From: Lutibacter sp. A80
GTDB lineage: Bacteria > Bacteroidota > Bacteroidia > Flavobacteriales > Flavobacteriaceae
Assembly: GCF_022429645.1 (NCBI RefSeq)
Contig: NZ_CP092480.1
Coordinates: forward strand, 186,001 to 250,000
Length of the DNA: 64,000 nt
Reading direction: 5' to 3'
The notes beneath the pieces were generated by a model. It was not told where the DNA came from. It saw only the letters and a program-made list of their open reading frames with translations, and did no database searches. Positions 1 through 9,378 of the stretch are shown here, piece by piece. The position numbers and the translations under genes were made by a program. Each line of letters starts with the position of its first letter. Within the stretch, counting starts at the first letter, position 1.

Positions 1-1
1 G

Positions 2-697
2 AAACAAGCTTATTTTAATTGGAGTACAGGGAAAGATTCAGCATTGGCATTGTACAAAATTTTACAGCATAAAGAGTATGCTGTTGGAACCTTACTAACT
101 ACCGTAAATCAAAAACTTAATAGGGTTTCTATGCATGGTGTTGCTGAAAAATTATTAGAACAGCAAGCAAAAGAAATAGGATTGCCTCTAACAAAAATAT
201 ATTTTCCTGAAGAGGTTTCTATGGAAAGTTATAATGCTATTATGCACTCAAACTTGCTTAAAATTATTACTGAAAAAGAGTATAAGTATTCAATTTTTGG
301 AGACATTTTTTTAGAAGATTTAAAGGAATTTAGAGAAGTTAAATTAGCCGAACTAAATTTAAAAGGCGTTTTTCCTTTATGGAAATTAAAAACCAGCAGT
401 ATTATTAAAGAGTTTATAGATTTAGGTTTTAAAGCTATTACTGTTTCTGTTAATGCTAATTTGTTAGATAAGAGTTTTGTTGGTAGAATTATTGATGAAA
501 GTTTTATCAACGATTTACCAGATAATGTTGATGTTTGTGGTGAAAATGGTGAATTTCATACATTTGTTTTCGACGGTCCTATTTTTAAAAATCCAATACC
601 TTTTGAAATAGGAGAGAAGGTGTTGAAAACCTATTCTTCAGATAAATCAGCTACTTGGGATTCTAAATTTTGGTATTGTAATTTAATTTCTAAATAA
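2..697 (+). CDS. Dph6-like PP-loop ATP pyrophosphatase (5' partial)
   Basis: The open frame runs off the left edge; the first visible residues contain NWSTGKDSALALYK, the adenine-nucleotide alpha-hydrolase PP-loop (SGGKDS type). Near the C-terminus is GENGEFHTFVFDGP, the second hallmark of the diphthine-ammonia ligase (Dph6/DUF71) family. Family members activate a substrate by adenylation; the archaeal and eukaryotic enzymes finish diphthamide, but bacteria lack diphthamide, so the substrate here is unknown. About 231 residues are visible, close to the usual length, so only a few N-terminal residues are missing. A TTG at 44 lies inside the PP-loop region and is not the start. The family call is firm, the function is not. 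Confidence 0.82.
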   Translation, partial: KQAYFNWSTGKDSALALYKILQHKEYAVGTLLTTVNQKLNRVSMHGVAEKLLEQQAKEIGLPLTKIYFPEEVSMESYNAIMHSNLLKIITEKEYKYSIFGDIFLEDLKEFREVKLAELNLKGVFPLWKLKTSSIIKEFIDLGFKAITVSVNANLLDKSFVGRIIDESFINDLPDNVDVCGENGEFHTFVFDGPIFKNPIPFEIGEKVLKTYSSDKSATWDSKFWYCNLISK

Positions 698-837
698 AAG
701 GATCTTAACCCTCTAAAATTTAGTTATTTCTTTAACCTATTTTTAACGTTTATGGGTGATTTAGGTTACAATTGTTGTGGCTTTTATGTTTTAAATTTAC
801 ACTATAAAAAAATAATAAATATTTAAAACATACATAA

Positions 838-1548
838 ATGGAAGAAGAAAAAGAATATACAGGAATGCCAAGAATTGGAGATAAAGCTCCAGAGTTTAAA
901 GCAGTAACAACACAAGGAAATATTGACTTTCCAAGTGATTATAAAGGTGATTGGGTAATTTTATTTAGCCATCCAGCAGATTTTACACCAGTATGTACTT
1001 CAGAGTTTATAACCTTTGCTAGTTTAGAAGAAAAGTTTGCAAATGCTAATTGTAAATTGGTAGGTTTATCTATAGATGGTTTATATAGCCATATAGCTTG
1101 GCTGCGTTCAATTAAAGATAAAATTGAATACAAAGGCTTGAAAAATGTTGAGGTTAAATTTCCTTTAATTGAAGACATTACTATGGAAGTTGCAAAAAAA
1201 TATGGTATGGTACAACCAAATGAGGCTGCAACGCAAGCAGTAAGAGCCGTATTTGTAATTGATCCAGAAGGAGTTATTAGAACAATTATTTACTATCCTT
1301 TAAGCTTAGGTAGAAACTTTGATGAATTGTATAGAGTTGTAGTTGCTTTACAAACAGCAGATGCATTTGGTGTTGCAACACCAGCAGATTGGAGACCAGG
1401 AGATGATGTAATTATTGGTCCTGCAGGTTCTTGTGGTGCTGCTGAAGATAGAATGCAAGGTAAAGAAGATATGGATTGTAAAGATTGGTACTTCTGTTCT
1501 AAAAAATTAGATAAAGATGTAGTGCTTAAAAAAGTGCTTAAGAAATAA
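838..1548 (+). CDS. Peroxiredoxin, Prx6/archaeal-type
   Basis: A thiol peroxidase that reduces H2O2 and organic peroxides in the cytoplasm. The active-site block HPADFTPVCT places the peroxidatic cysteine at residue 53. The 236-residue length and C-terminal extension fit the Prx6 subfamily rather than the shorter AhpC form. The tail has further cysteines (SCGAAED, then DCKDWYFCSKK), which resemble the C-terminal resolving cysteines of archaeal Prx6-like enzymes, so it may work as a 2-Cys enzyme. It appears monocistronic and is followed by a good terminator. No peroxide regulator was seen next to it. The ATG is preceded by an A-rich stretch, normal for this phylum. Confidence 0.92.
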   Translation: MEEEKEYTGMPRIGDKAPEFKAVTTQGNIDFPSDYKGDWVILFSHPADFTPVCTSEFITFASLEEKFANANCKLVGLSIDGLYSHIAWLRSIKDKIEYKGLKNVEVKFPLIEDITMEVAKKYGMVQPNEAATQAVRAVFVIDPEGVIRTIIYYPLSLGRNFDELYRVVVALQTADAFGVATPADWRPGDDVIIGPAGSCGAAEDRMQGKEDMDCKDWYFCSKKLDKDVVLKKVLKK

Positions 1549-1577
1549 AATAGTTATTTGTTTAATTAATGGTGAAG

Positions 1578-1613
1578 CTGTCTAAAATTTAAAATTTTTA
1601 GGCAGTTTTTTTT
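1578..1613 (+). terminator. Rho-independent terminator after the peroxiredoxin
   Basis: An imperfect hairpin (CTGTCTAAAATTT pairing with AAATTTTTAGGCAG) is followed by a run of eight T. It lies 30 bases after the peroxiredoxin stop and just before the converging Lrp-family gene. Confidence 0.75.
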
Positions 1614-1629
1614 AGCCTGAATATTTTTT

Positions 1630-2091
1630 TTAAAAATAATAAGCAGTAGTACTATAAATTTCCTTTAAAACAAAATAACTTTCCAAAACACCAATATTTT
1701 CAATCTTAGATAATTTTAACCTCACAAATTCGTGGTACTCATCTAAATCTCCAAGATTAATTTTTAAGAAAAAATCAACCTTACCAGCCATATGGTAGCA
1801 TTCTTGCACTTCTTTTAAAGCTTTAATTTGTCTTTCAAATTTTTCAATAAAACCTTCGTTGTGGTATCTTAGAGAAACCATACAAACAGCAGTAATTGGT
1901 TGGTTAACAAGTCTTTTGTCTAAAATAGCTACATATTTTTTTATATATCCATTTTTTTCAAGCCTTCTAATTCTTTCATAAACTGGAGAAGCAGAAAGAT
2001 TTAAAAGTTCAGAGACTTCTTTGGTTGTTTTTTTTGAATCTTCTTGTAAGATTCTTAAAATTTTAAGATCTATTTCGTCTAAACGTTCCAT
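1630..2091 (-). CDS. Lrp/AsnC family transcriptional regulator
   Basis: This is a 153-residue protein of standard Lrp/AsnC size. The N-terminal winged helix-turn-helix covers roughly residues 6-55 (ILRILQEDSKKTTKEVSELL, then SASPVYERIRRLEKNGYI). The C-terminal RAM/ligand-binding domain includes VQECYHMAGKVDFFLKI, where Lrp proteins usually read ECxxxTGxxDyll. Such regulators bind amino acids and control amino-acid metabolism. It is transcribed divergently from the threonine dehydrogenase gene starting at 2259, so that gene is a plausible target; this rests on position only. Confidence 0.92.
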   Translation of the reverse strand: MERLDEIDLKILRILQEDSKKTTKEVSELLNLSASPVYERIRRLEKNGYIKKYVAILDKRLVNQPITAVCMVSLRYHNEGFIEKFERQIKALKEVQECYHMAGKVDFFLKINLGDLDEYHEFVRLKLSKIENIGVLESYFVLKEIYSTTAYYF

Positions 2092-2258
2092 AAAAGATAA
2101 AATTACTGGTTATATTAAATTTAAAAGCTATTTTTAGATAAAATTTAAGTAAAAATGTTATTTAAAAGGTAAATTTACTTATTTTAATTGAATTATAAGT
2201 TTATTTGATTGAATATGTTTTAAAATATGTAATTTTATTCTTTTAAAATAAGTCTAAG

Positions 2259-3221
2259 ATGAATCAAGATAGAATATTAATTACCGGAGCAAGTGGTCAA
2301 TTAGGAACCGTTTTAACTAAAAAATTACAAGAAAAATATGGTGTTATTAATGTAATAGCATCAGACTTGCGATTAGATTCAAATTTTAAAGGAATTTTTG
2401 AAACATTAGATGCAACGGATTTTGATGCAATTCAAGAAATTGTGTCGAAATATAAAATTACGCAAATTTATCATTTAGCAGCTATTTTGTCTGCAAATGG
2501 AGAAAAATATCCTTTAAATACTTGGGATATTAATATGAAAACATTCTTTAATGTTTTAGAAATTTCAAGGCTTAATGCCATAAATAGGGTGTTTTTTCCG
2601 AGTTCTATTGCTGTTTTTGGAGATAATATAGATAGAATAGATACTGCCCAATATTCTAATTTAACACCTTCAACCGTTTATGGAATGAGTAAAGTTACAG
2701 GTGAAAATTGGAGTAAATATTATTTTGAAAAATATGGTCTAGACATTCGTTCTATTCGTTATCCAGGTGTAATTGGATACCAATCGTTACCTGGTGGAGG
2801 TACTACAGATTATGCCGTTGATATTTTTATAAAAGCGATTAAAAATGAAAATTATGAATGCTTTTTAAATAGCTCAACTACATTACCTATGATTTATATG
2901 GATGATGTAATTAGAGCAACTATAGAGTTAATGGAAGCTCCAAAAGAAGCAATTACAGTTAGAACATCTTATAATTTAGCGGGTATGAGTTTTGATCCTG
3001 CACAATTAACAAAAGCAATACAAAAAATATATCCAGATTTTAAAGTAAGCTATAATCCAGATTTTAGACAAAAAATAGCAGATTCTTGGCCAATGAGTAT
3101 AGATGATTCTTATGCTCGAAAAGATTGGAATTGGAAACCTAAATTTGATATAGATGCTATGACACGTGATATGGTTAAAAATTTGAAAATTAAGTTTTCA
3201 GATAAGAGCATGTCTTGTTAG
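2259..3221 (+). CDS. tdh: L-threonine 3-dehydrogenase, SDR type
   Basis: A 320-residue extended short-chain dehydrogenase/epimerase. It has the NAD-binding motif TGASGQLG near residue 9, the substrate segment FFPSSIAVFG, and the catalytic YxxxK in STVYGMSKVTGE. RYPGVIGYQSLPGGGTTDY is characteristic of the epimerase-like threonine dehydrogenases rather than of nucleotide-sugar epimerases. The reaction is NAD-dependent oxidation of L-threonine to 2-amino-3-ketobutyrate, feeding glycine and acetyl-CoA. It lies opposite an Lrp/AsnC regulator with a 167-bp shared promoter region. A long palindromic repeat array follows. Confidence 0.9.
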   Translation: MNQDRILITGASGQLGTVLTKKLQEKYGVINVIASDLRLDSNFKGIFETLDATDFDAIQEIVSKYKITQIYHLAAILSANGEKYPLNTWDINMKTFFNVLEISRLNAINRVFFPSSIAVFGDNIDRIDTAQYSNLTPSTVYGMSKVTGENWSKYYFEKYGLDIRSIRYPGVIGYQSLPGGGTTDYAVDIFIKAIKNENYECFLNSSTTLPMIYMDDVIRATIELMEAPKEAITVRTSYNLAGMSFDPAQLTKAIQKIYPDFKVSYNPDFRQKIADSWPMSIDDSYARKDWNWKPKFDIDAMTRDMVKNLKIKFSDKSMSC

Positions 3222-3287
3222 TTGTTTTTAAATCCTAATTATCAAATTTTAATAGATTTCTGCTTCATAGAGATGAATAGTACAAAA

Positions 3288-4411
3288 AAACCTAACAGGT
3301 TTCTAAAACCTGTTAGGTTTAATTATGTTTAATTTACTTTTTGTGATATAGTATTTATTAAAATACCTAAACTAATAAGTCTTTTTGGTGTATTTACTAT
3401 TGAACTTCTTTAGATAGAAACGTAGTATTCATATTTTTTAGACTGCTATACCGTTTACTAATTTTACAAGAATTACATTACAGAGTAAAAACCTAACAGG
3501 TTTCTAAAACCTGTTAGGTTTAATTATATCGTGTTTAATTTACTTTATGTGATGTAGTATTTATTAAAATACCTTAACTAATAAGTCTTTTTGGTGTATT
3601 TACTATTGAACTTCTTTAGATAGAAACGTAGTATTCATATTTTTTGGACTGCTTTACCGCTTAGTAATTTTACAAGAATTATATTACAGAGTAAAAACCT
3701 AACAGGTTTCTAAAACCTGTTAGGTTTAATTATGTTTAATTTACTTTTCGTGATGCAGTATTTATTAAAATACCTAAACTAATAAGTCTTTTCGGTGTAT
3801 TCACTATTAAACTTCTTTAGATATAAACGTAGTATTCATATTTTTTAGACTGCTATACCGTTTACTAATTTTACAAGAATTACATTACAGAGTAAAAACC
3901 TAACAGGTTTCTAAAACCTGTTAGGTTTAATTATATCGTGTTTAATTTACTTTATGTGATGTAGTATTTATTAAAATACCTGAACTAATAAATCTTTTCG
4001 GTGTATTTACGATTAAACTTCTTTAGATTTAAACGAAATATTCATATTTTTTGGACTGCTTTACCGCTTAGTAATTTTACAAGAATTATATTACAGAGTA
4101 AAAATCTAACAGGTTTCTAAAACCTGTTAGGTTTAATAATGTTTAATTTACTTTTCGTGATGCAGTATTTATTTAAATATCTGAACTAATAAGTCTTTTC
4201 GGTTTATTTACTATTAAACTTCTTTAGATATAAACGAAATATTTATATTTTTTGGACTGCTATATCGTTTAGTAATTTTGCAAGAATTATATTACAGAGT
4301 TAAAACCTAACATGTTTCCAAAACCTGTTAGGTTTATTTATTTAAATAAAAACGTAGTATTTATATTCTTTGGACTCCTTTTCTAATAAGTTTCCAAAAC
4401 CTGTTAGGTTT
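3288..4411. repeat. Tandem array of palindrome-containing units, alternating 201 and 206 bp
   Basis: This fills the gap between tdh and tesA. A 33-bp inverted repeat (arms AAACCTAACAGGTTT and AAACCTGTTAGGTTT) occurs at 3288-3320, 3489-3521, 3695-3727, 3896-3928, 4102-4134 and 4303-4335, with a decayed copy at about 4384-4411. The start-to-start spacings are 201, 206, 201, 206 and 201. Odd units begin AATTATGTTTAATT (AATAATG in unit 5) and even units AATTATATCGTGTTTAATT; flanking differences (TTTAGACTGCTATACC against TTTGGACTGCTTTACC) separate units 1 and 3 from 2 and 4. The array therefore grew as a two-unit block. No coding potential was seen. Confidence 0.95.
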
Positions 4412-4463
4412 AGAAAGTATCTCAATTTTAAAGTAGTATAATTCTAGATCTACCTATAAAATG

Positions 4464-5228
4464 TTATGCTCTAATCACATCTTCTAAAACAGACCAAACA
4501 TTTTTTGCTAGTATTTTATGACCTTCAACCGTAGGATGAATACCATCTGCTTGATTTAATTCAGGAACTCCACCAACATCTTTTAATAAAAAAGGAATTA
4601 AATCTAGCTTGTTTTTTTTGGCCAATTCAGGGAAAATGGTTTTAAATTCATTTGTATATGCTTCACCCATATTTGGAGGCAATTGCATTCCTGCTAAAAT
4701 AATTTTAGTCGTAGCGTTTTTAGCTATAACAGCATCAATAATTGCTTGTAGATTTTCTCTAGTTTCTTGTAGCGGTACACCTCTCAGTCCATCATTAGCA
4801 CCTAGTTCTAATACAAAAACATCTATTTTCTGATTTAAAACCCAATTTATTCTTCCTTTTCCTCCAGCAGTAGTTTCACCACTTACACCAGAATTAATAA
4901 CAGCATAATTTAATGAAAGTGAATCTATATAAGTTTGAATTAATGCGGGATAAGCTTCATTAATATCGTCTAGACCATAGCCTGCAGTTAAACTATCACC
5001 AAAAAATAAGATGGTTTTTGCGTTAGTCTTTTCTGCAGTGGTTTCCACTGTTTCATCAGCTGTTGTTTCCGCTGATTTTTCCTTTTTAGAAGCGTCAGAT
5101 CCACAGGAAAGCAATAGAGTGAAAAATAAAAAATAACAAAATTTTAAGAAAATCTTATTTCCACGAGTATTAAAATTTAAAATCAATTGATTATTTTTCC
5201 GTTTTACCATTTTTAGCACTATAAACAT
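4464..5228 (-). CDS. tesA: SGNH/GDSL arylesterase, TesA-like lipoprotein
   Basis: A GDSL-family esterase/lysophospholipase. Block I is FFGDSLTAGYGL with the nucleophile serine, block II GVSGETTAGG, block III ELGANDGLRG, and block V DGIHPTVEGH with the catalytic Asp/His. The N-terminus has a hydrophobic segment ending LLLSCGSD, a lipobox, so the mature enzyme is probably a lipoprotein. The first ATG (5228) is only one base from the opposite ybbA start; an internal ATG at 5210 would leave room for promoters and is equally plausible. The tesA / ybbA / ybbP arrangement is conserved across many bacteria, which supports the call. Confidence 0.88.
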   Translation of the reverse strand: MFIVLKMVKRKNNQLILNFNTRGNKIFLKFCYFLFFTLLLSCGSDASKKEKSAETTADETVETTAEKTNAKTILFFGDSLTAGYGLDDINEAYPALIQTYIDSLSLNYAVINSGVSGETTAGGKGRINWVLNQKIDVFVLELGANDGLRGVPLQETRENLQAIIDAVIAKNATTKIILAGMQLPPNMGEAYTNEFKTIFPELAKKNKLDLIPFLLKDVGGVPELNQADGIHPTVEGHKILAKNVWSVLEDVIRA

Positions 5229-5229
5229 A

Positions 5230-5919
5230 ATGACAAAGATATTAAAGATTAACGAACTAGAGAAAACATATAAAAGCGGTTCGAAAAAATTAACAGTATT
5301 AAATGAAATTTCTTTTGAAGTAGAAACAGGAAGTATCTTTGCAATTGTAGGGCCTTCAGGTAGTGGAAAGACTACTTTATTAGGGCTGTGTGCTGGTTTA
5401 GATCATCCAAGTTCGGGTAGTGTAGAATTGTGTGGGAGTAATTTACAAGAGTTAGATGAAGATGGACGTGCAAAATTACGCAATAAGGAAGTCGGATTTA
5501 TATTTCAAAATTTTCAGCTTCTACCAACGCTTACTGCCTTAGAAAATGTAATTGTTCCACTAGAATTACAAGGCGAAAAAAATGCAACTCAGGTTGGTAA
5601 AGAGTTGCTACAAAAAGTAGGATTGGCAGATCGTTTTCACCATTACCCATCGCAATTATCAGGAGGTGAGCAACAACGTGTAGCATTAGCAAGAGCTTTT
5701 TCTAACAAACCTTCTATTTTATTTGCTGATGAACCTACAGGGAATTTAGATGAAGAAACAGGCGAAAAAGTTATTCAATTATTGTTTCAATTAAATAAAG
5801 AAGCAGGCACAACCTTGGTTATTATAACTCACGATTTAGACTTAGCAAATAGAACGCAACAAATAGTGCGATTAAAAGGAGGGAAAATAATGTCGAACCA
5901 AAAAACAAAGACTGTTTAA
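5230..5919 (+). CDS. ybbA: ABC transporter ATP-binding protein, YbbA/LolD-like
   Basis: A 229-residue nucleotide-binding subunit with Walker A GPSGSGKTTLL, a Q-loop in IFQNFQLLP, signature LSGGEQQRVALARA, Walker B ILFADEPTGNLDE and the switch histidine in VIITHD. Spacing and length match the MacB/LolD/YbbA group that works with FtsX-fold permeases. Its stop overlaps the start of the permease gene (TAATGG at 5917-5922), so the two are translationally coupled. It lies divergent from the tesA-like esterase, as in Escherichia coli. The transported substrate is not established for this family, though lipid or envelope roles are usually suggested. Confidence 0.92.
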   Translation: MTKILKINELEKTYKSGSKKLTVLNEISFEVETGSIFAIVGPSGSGKTTLLGLCAGLDHPSSGSVELCGSNLQELDEDGRAKLRNKEVGFIFQNFQLLPTLTALENVIVPLELQGEKNATQVGKELLQKVGLADRFHHYPSQLSGGEQQRVALARAFSNKPSILFADEPTGNLDEETGEKVIQLLFQLNKEAGTTLVIITHDLDLANRTQQIVRLKGGKIMSNQKTKTV

Positions 5920-8459
5920 TGGCAAATTCTTCTTCAAAAGCAGCTGTACAATGGCTATTTAAAATGGCTTGGCGCGATGGAAAAGCGAGTATTTCTCGAT
6001 TGCTATTATTTATGGCGTCTATTATTTTAGGAATAGCAGCTGTAGTTTCCATTCAATTATTCAGTCAGAATTTAAAACAAAATATTAAAAATCAGTCGAA
6101 AGCTCTAATGGGGGCTGATTTTATAATTGATAGCAGGCAACTTCCTTCAAGTAAAGTACAAGCAATTATAGATTCTTTAAATGTAGCAGCTTCTGAAGTA
6201 AATTTTGTTTCAATGGCGGCATTTCCAAAAAATGAAGGCACAAAATTGGTAAAAGTCCGTGCTATAGAAGGAAATTTCCCTTTTTATGGTTCTTTAGATA
6301 CTGAACCTGTAAGTGCAGCTCAAAATTATCAAGAATTGGGTGGCGCATTGGTAGATGCCACATTAATGCTACAATACAATTTAATACCTGGTGATTCTAT
6401 TAAATTAGGTAAATTAACTTTTCCAATTTTAGGAGCTTTAAAATCTGTTCCAGGAAGCACGGCTATTGCTGCTTCAGCAGCACCACCTGTTTTAATTCCT
6501 TTTCGGTTTATAGCAGCAACAGAATTGTTACAATTAGGAAGTAGAATAGAGTACCAATATTTTTTTGTAGCTCCAGAAACAATGGATTTAGAAGCCTTAG
6601 ATAAAAAAATAGATCCTATTTTAGATGATGAAAACGCAGATTTAGACACGCATACTAGCACAAGTCAACGTTTGGGAAGAAGGTACGATAACGTAGGTAA
6701 GTTTTTAAATTTAGCAGCTTTTATAGCACTTTTATTGGGGTGTGTTGGTATTGCTAGTTCTGTACATATTTATATTAAAGAAAAATTGAAAAATGTTGCA
6801 GTCTTAAAATGTGTGGGAGCAACTAGAAAACAATCGTTTTTTATATATCTAATACAAATTGCTGGAATTGGGTTAATTGGCGGAATTGTTGGATCTGTAA
6901 TAGGAATAGGTTTGCAATATGCATTTCCATATGTTTTACAAGGTTTTTTACCATTTGATGTGCAGATTTCAATCTCAGCACAGCCCTTGGTTATAGGGGT
7001 AACCTTAGGTGTTTTAATGGCGGTGTTATTTGCTTTGCTACCCTTGTTAGGTACTTGGTATGTTTCACCTTTGGAAGTATTACGGGGAACAGAAGAAAAT
7101 TTAGAAAAGCCTAGAAAAGCACGACTTGTTACTTTAGCCGCAATTTTACTTTTTATATTTTTATTTTCATTCTGGTTGTTAAAAGATGCCTTATTTGGCT
7201 TACTGTTTACTGTAGGTATTTTGGTTACATTTTCTATAATGGCTGGAATTGCAAGTTTATGTATGCAATTAATTAAAAAGTATTTTCCTACCAATTGGGG
7301 CTTTACAGAGCGTCAAAGTTTGTTGAATTTATTTCGGCCAAACAACCAAACAATGGTATTGATTTTAGCCATAGGTTTAGGAACATTTTTAATAAGCACC
7401 TTATATTTTACTAAAGATATTTTGTTGGCAAAAGCAACAATTGAAAACAATTCAAAAAATGCCAATATTATTTTAATGGATGTGCAAAACCAACAAAAAG
7501 AAGCAGTGGTAAATGCTATACAACCTAAAGGTTTAGAAGTGATAGATAATATTCCTATTGTTACCATGCGCATACATCAAATTAAAGATAGATTGGTAAA
7601 TGATATCCGTAAGGATACAACTTCAAAAATGAATCGATGGATTCTAAATCATGAGTTTAGAGTAACTTATCGGGATTCACTATTAGATTCTGAAGAATTG
7701 TTGTCAGGTACTTGGACAAGTGAAATAATACAAGGAGAACCTATTAAAGTTTCCATATCAGATAATATTGCTGAAGATGCCAATTTAACTATTGGAGATC
7801 AAGTAATTTTTAATGTGCAAGGCGTTTTAATGGAAACTGTAGTTGGTAGTATTAGAAAAGTAGATTGGGGACGTATGCAACTTAATTTTTCGGTGGTGTT
7901 TCCAAAGGGAATTTTAGAAAATGCGCCGCAGTTTAACGTGTTAACTACTCATGTGCCTAATGAAGCTGTTTCAGCAGATTTACAACGCGATTTAGTCCAA
8001 AAATTTCCAAATATTTCGGTGTTAGATTTACGTCAGGTTTATACTATTATTGAAGATATTTTATCTAAAATTTCGTGGATAATTAATTTTATGGCATTTT
8101 TTAGCATTCTTACAGGAATTATTGTCTTAATCGGTTCGGTTAGAAATAGTAAATACCAGCGTATTAAAGAAAGTGTATTACTTAGAACTTTAGGTGCAAA
8201 GAGTAAGCAAATAATACGTATTACAGCTTTGGAATATATATATTTAGGGTTGTTGGGCAGTCTTGTAGGAATTTTATTATCCTTAATTAGCAGTCAATTG
8301 TTAGCTGTATTTTTATTTAAAGAGCCTTTTATACCATCTGTTATACCATTTTTGGTGTTTTTACCAGGTATCACTTTATTGGTGTTATTAATTGGTTTCA
8401 GTAATATTAGGAGCGTATTAAAAAGTCCACCTTTAGAAGTATTGAGAAAAGAAGTTTAA
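5919..8459 (+). CDS. ybbP: ABC transporter permease, YbbP-like (FtsX fold)
   Basis: This 846-residue membrane protein has a first transmembrane helix near residues 25-48, a long extracytoplasmic domain, a first FtsX domain (LNLAAFIALLLGCVGIASS through LLPLLGTWYVSPLEVLRG), a second soluble region, and a C-terminal FtsX domain ending SPPLEVLRKEV. The repeated PLEVLRG/PLEVLRK motif marks the ends of the two FtsX modules and is typical of duplicated YbbP/LolE-type permeases. It is the membrane partner of the preceding ATPase. A gap of about 120 bp separates it from the next gene, and no clear terminator was seen. Confidence 0.9.
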   Translation: MANSSSKAAVQWLFKMAWRDGKASISRLLLFMASIILGIAAVVSIQLFSQNLKQNIKNQSKALMGADFIIDSRQLPSSKVQAIIDSLNVAASEVNFVSMAAFPKNEGTKLVKVRAIEGNFPFYGSLDTEPVSAAQNYQELGGALVDATLMLQYNLIPGDSIKLGKLTFPILGALKSVPGSTAIAASAAPPVLIPFRFIAATELLQLGSRIEYQYFFVAPETMDLEALDKKIDPILDDENADLDTHTSTSQRLGRRYDNVGKFLNLAAFIALLLGCVGIASSVHIYIKEKLKNVAVLKCVGATRKQSFFIYLIQIAGIGLIGGIVGSVIGIGLQYAFPYVLQGFLPFDVQISISAQPLVIGVTLGVLMAVLFALLPLLGTWYVSPLEVLRGTEENLEKPRKARLVTLAAILLFIFLFSFWLLKDALFGLLFTVGILVTFSIMAGIASLCMQLIKKYFPTNWGFTERQSLLNLFRPNNQTMVLILAIGLGTFLISTLYFTKDILLAKATIENNSKNANIILMDVQNQQKEAVVNAIQPKGLEVIDNIPIVTMRIHQIKDRLVNDIRKDTTSKMNRWILNHEFRVTYRDSLLDSEELLSGTWTSEIIQGEPIKVSISDNIAEDANLTIGDQVIFNVQGVLMETVVGSIRKVDWGRMQLNFSVVFPKGILENAPQFNVLTTHVPNEAVSADLQRDLVQKFPNISVLDLRQVYTIIEDILSKISWIINFMAFFSILTGIIVLIGSVRNSKYQRIKESVLLRTLGAKSKQIIRITALEYIYLGLLGSLVGILLSLISSQLLAVFLFKEPFIPSVIPFLVFLPGITLLVLLIGFSNIRSVLKSPPLEVLRKEV

Positions 8460-8564
8460 GGTAGAAGGTTTAATTGTTTGCTTGTTGTGCTAAGTTCTTC
8501 TTTTAAGGCTGGTTCATTTTAGTTTTTCATCTTGTGTGTTTTTAGAAATCTGATAAAATATGCT

Positions 8565-8572
8565 TATGTTTG
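8565..8572 (+). promoter_or_regulatory. Candidate -7 element TATGTTTG
   Basis: TATGTTTG matches the Bacteroidota -7 consensus TAnnTTTG. It lies 5 bases before the ATG at 8578, which would give a leaderless or nearly leaderless transcript and argues against the earlier ATG at 8560. No convincing -33 TTTG was found at the expected distance. Confidence 0.35.
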
Positions 8573-8577
8573 CGTGT

Positions 8578-9378
8578 ATGAAAACACATACATTTGCCAT
8601 TGCAGGCTGCGGAAAATTGGCCCACATTGTTGTGGATGCTTTATTAAAAGATTTATTACCAAACTATAAATTAATAGCTAGTTACTCAAGAACTTATGAG
8701 AAAGCTAAAGAAATTTCTACTAAGATAGATGCTTCAAAAACAGGGTATTCTTGTAAAGCGTGTAGTAGTTTTGAAGAATTGCTAACACTTAAACCAGATT
8801 ATATTGTTGAAACTGCATCGCCATCAGCATTTAAAGAATGGGTGTTACCTGCTTTAAAAAATGGTTCATCTATTATAACACTTTCTATTGGTGGACTTGC
8901 AGATGCAACATTTTATAAAAAAGTAGCGGAAACAGCTTTAGAAAATAATACACGTGTACATTTAGCTTCGGGTGCTATTGGAGGTTTTGATATGTTAAGA
9001 ACGGTATCTCTAATGGAAGAAAGTGAAGTTACTTTTACTACTAAAAAAGGTCCTAACTCTTTAAAAAACACTGAAGTGTACGATGCTAGTTTACAAAACG
9101 AAACGCGCGAAGTTTTTAAAGGAGATGCTAAAGAAGCAATTGCGCTTTTTCCAACACGTGTTAATGTATCAGTTGCAGCTGCATTAGCTTCTGTAGGTCC
9201 TGAAAATTTAAAGGTATCTATAAATTCAATTCCAAATTTTATTGGTGATGATCACCGTATTGAAATAAAAAGCCAGCAAATTCATGCAGTTGTTGATGTG
9301 TATAGCAAAACTGCACAAATTGCTGGTTGGAGTGTAGTAAATACAATGCGAAATATAGTTTCGCCTATTGTTTTTTAA
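8578..9378 (+). CDS. Aspartate dehydrogenase-like protein
   Basis: An NAD(P)-binding protein of about 266 residues. The N-terminal Rossmann motif is FAIAGCGKLA. The segments ASGAIGGFDMLR and VTFTTKKGPNSL match the aspartate dehydrogenase (NadX/DUF108) signatures SGAIGGLD and TRKPP.SL. Family members oxidise L-aspartate to iminoaspartate, the first step of NAD synthesis, or do related amino-acid chemistry. An ATG at 8560 would add MLMFAC, but a -7-like element spans that region. The 3' end overlaps the convergent dehydrogenase gene by 14 bp. Substrate specificity cannot be judged from sequence alone. Confidence 0.75.
   Translation: MKTHTFAIAGCGKLAHIVVDALLKDLLPNYKLIASYSRTYEKAKEISTKIDASKTGYSCKACSSFEELLTLKPDYIVETASPSAFKEWVLPALKNGSSIITLSIGGLADATFYKKVAETALENNTRVHLASGAIGGFDMLRTVSLMEESEVTFTTKKGPNSLKNTEVYDASLQNETREVFKGDAKEAIALFPTRVNVSVAAALASVGPENLKVSINSIPNFIGDDHRIEIKSQQIHAVVDVYSKTAQIAGWSVVNTMRNIVSPIVF

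Noticed and set aside
3288-4411. Replication origin or iteron array
   Set aside because: No DnaA boxes or replication gene adjoin it, and the palindromes are 201-206 bp apart, far more than iterons.
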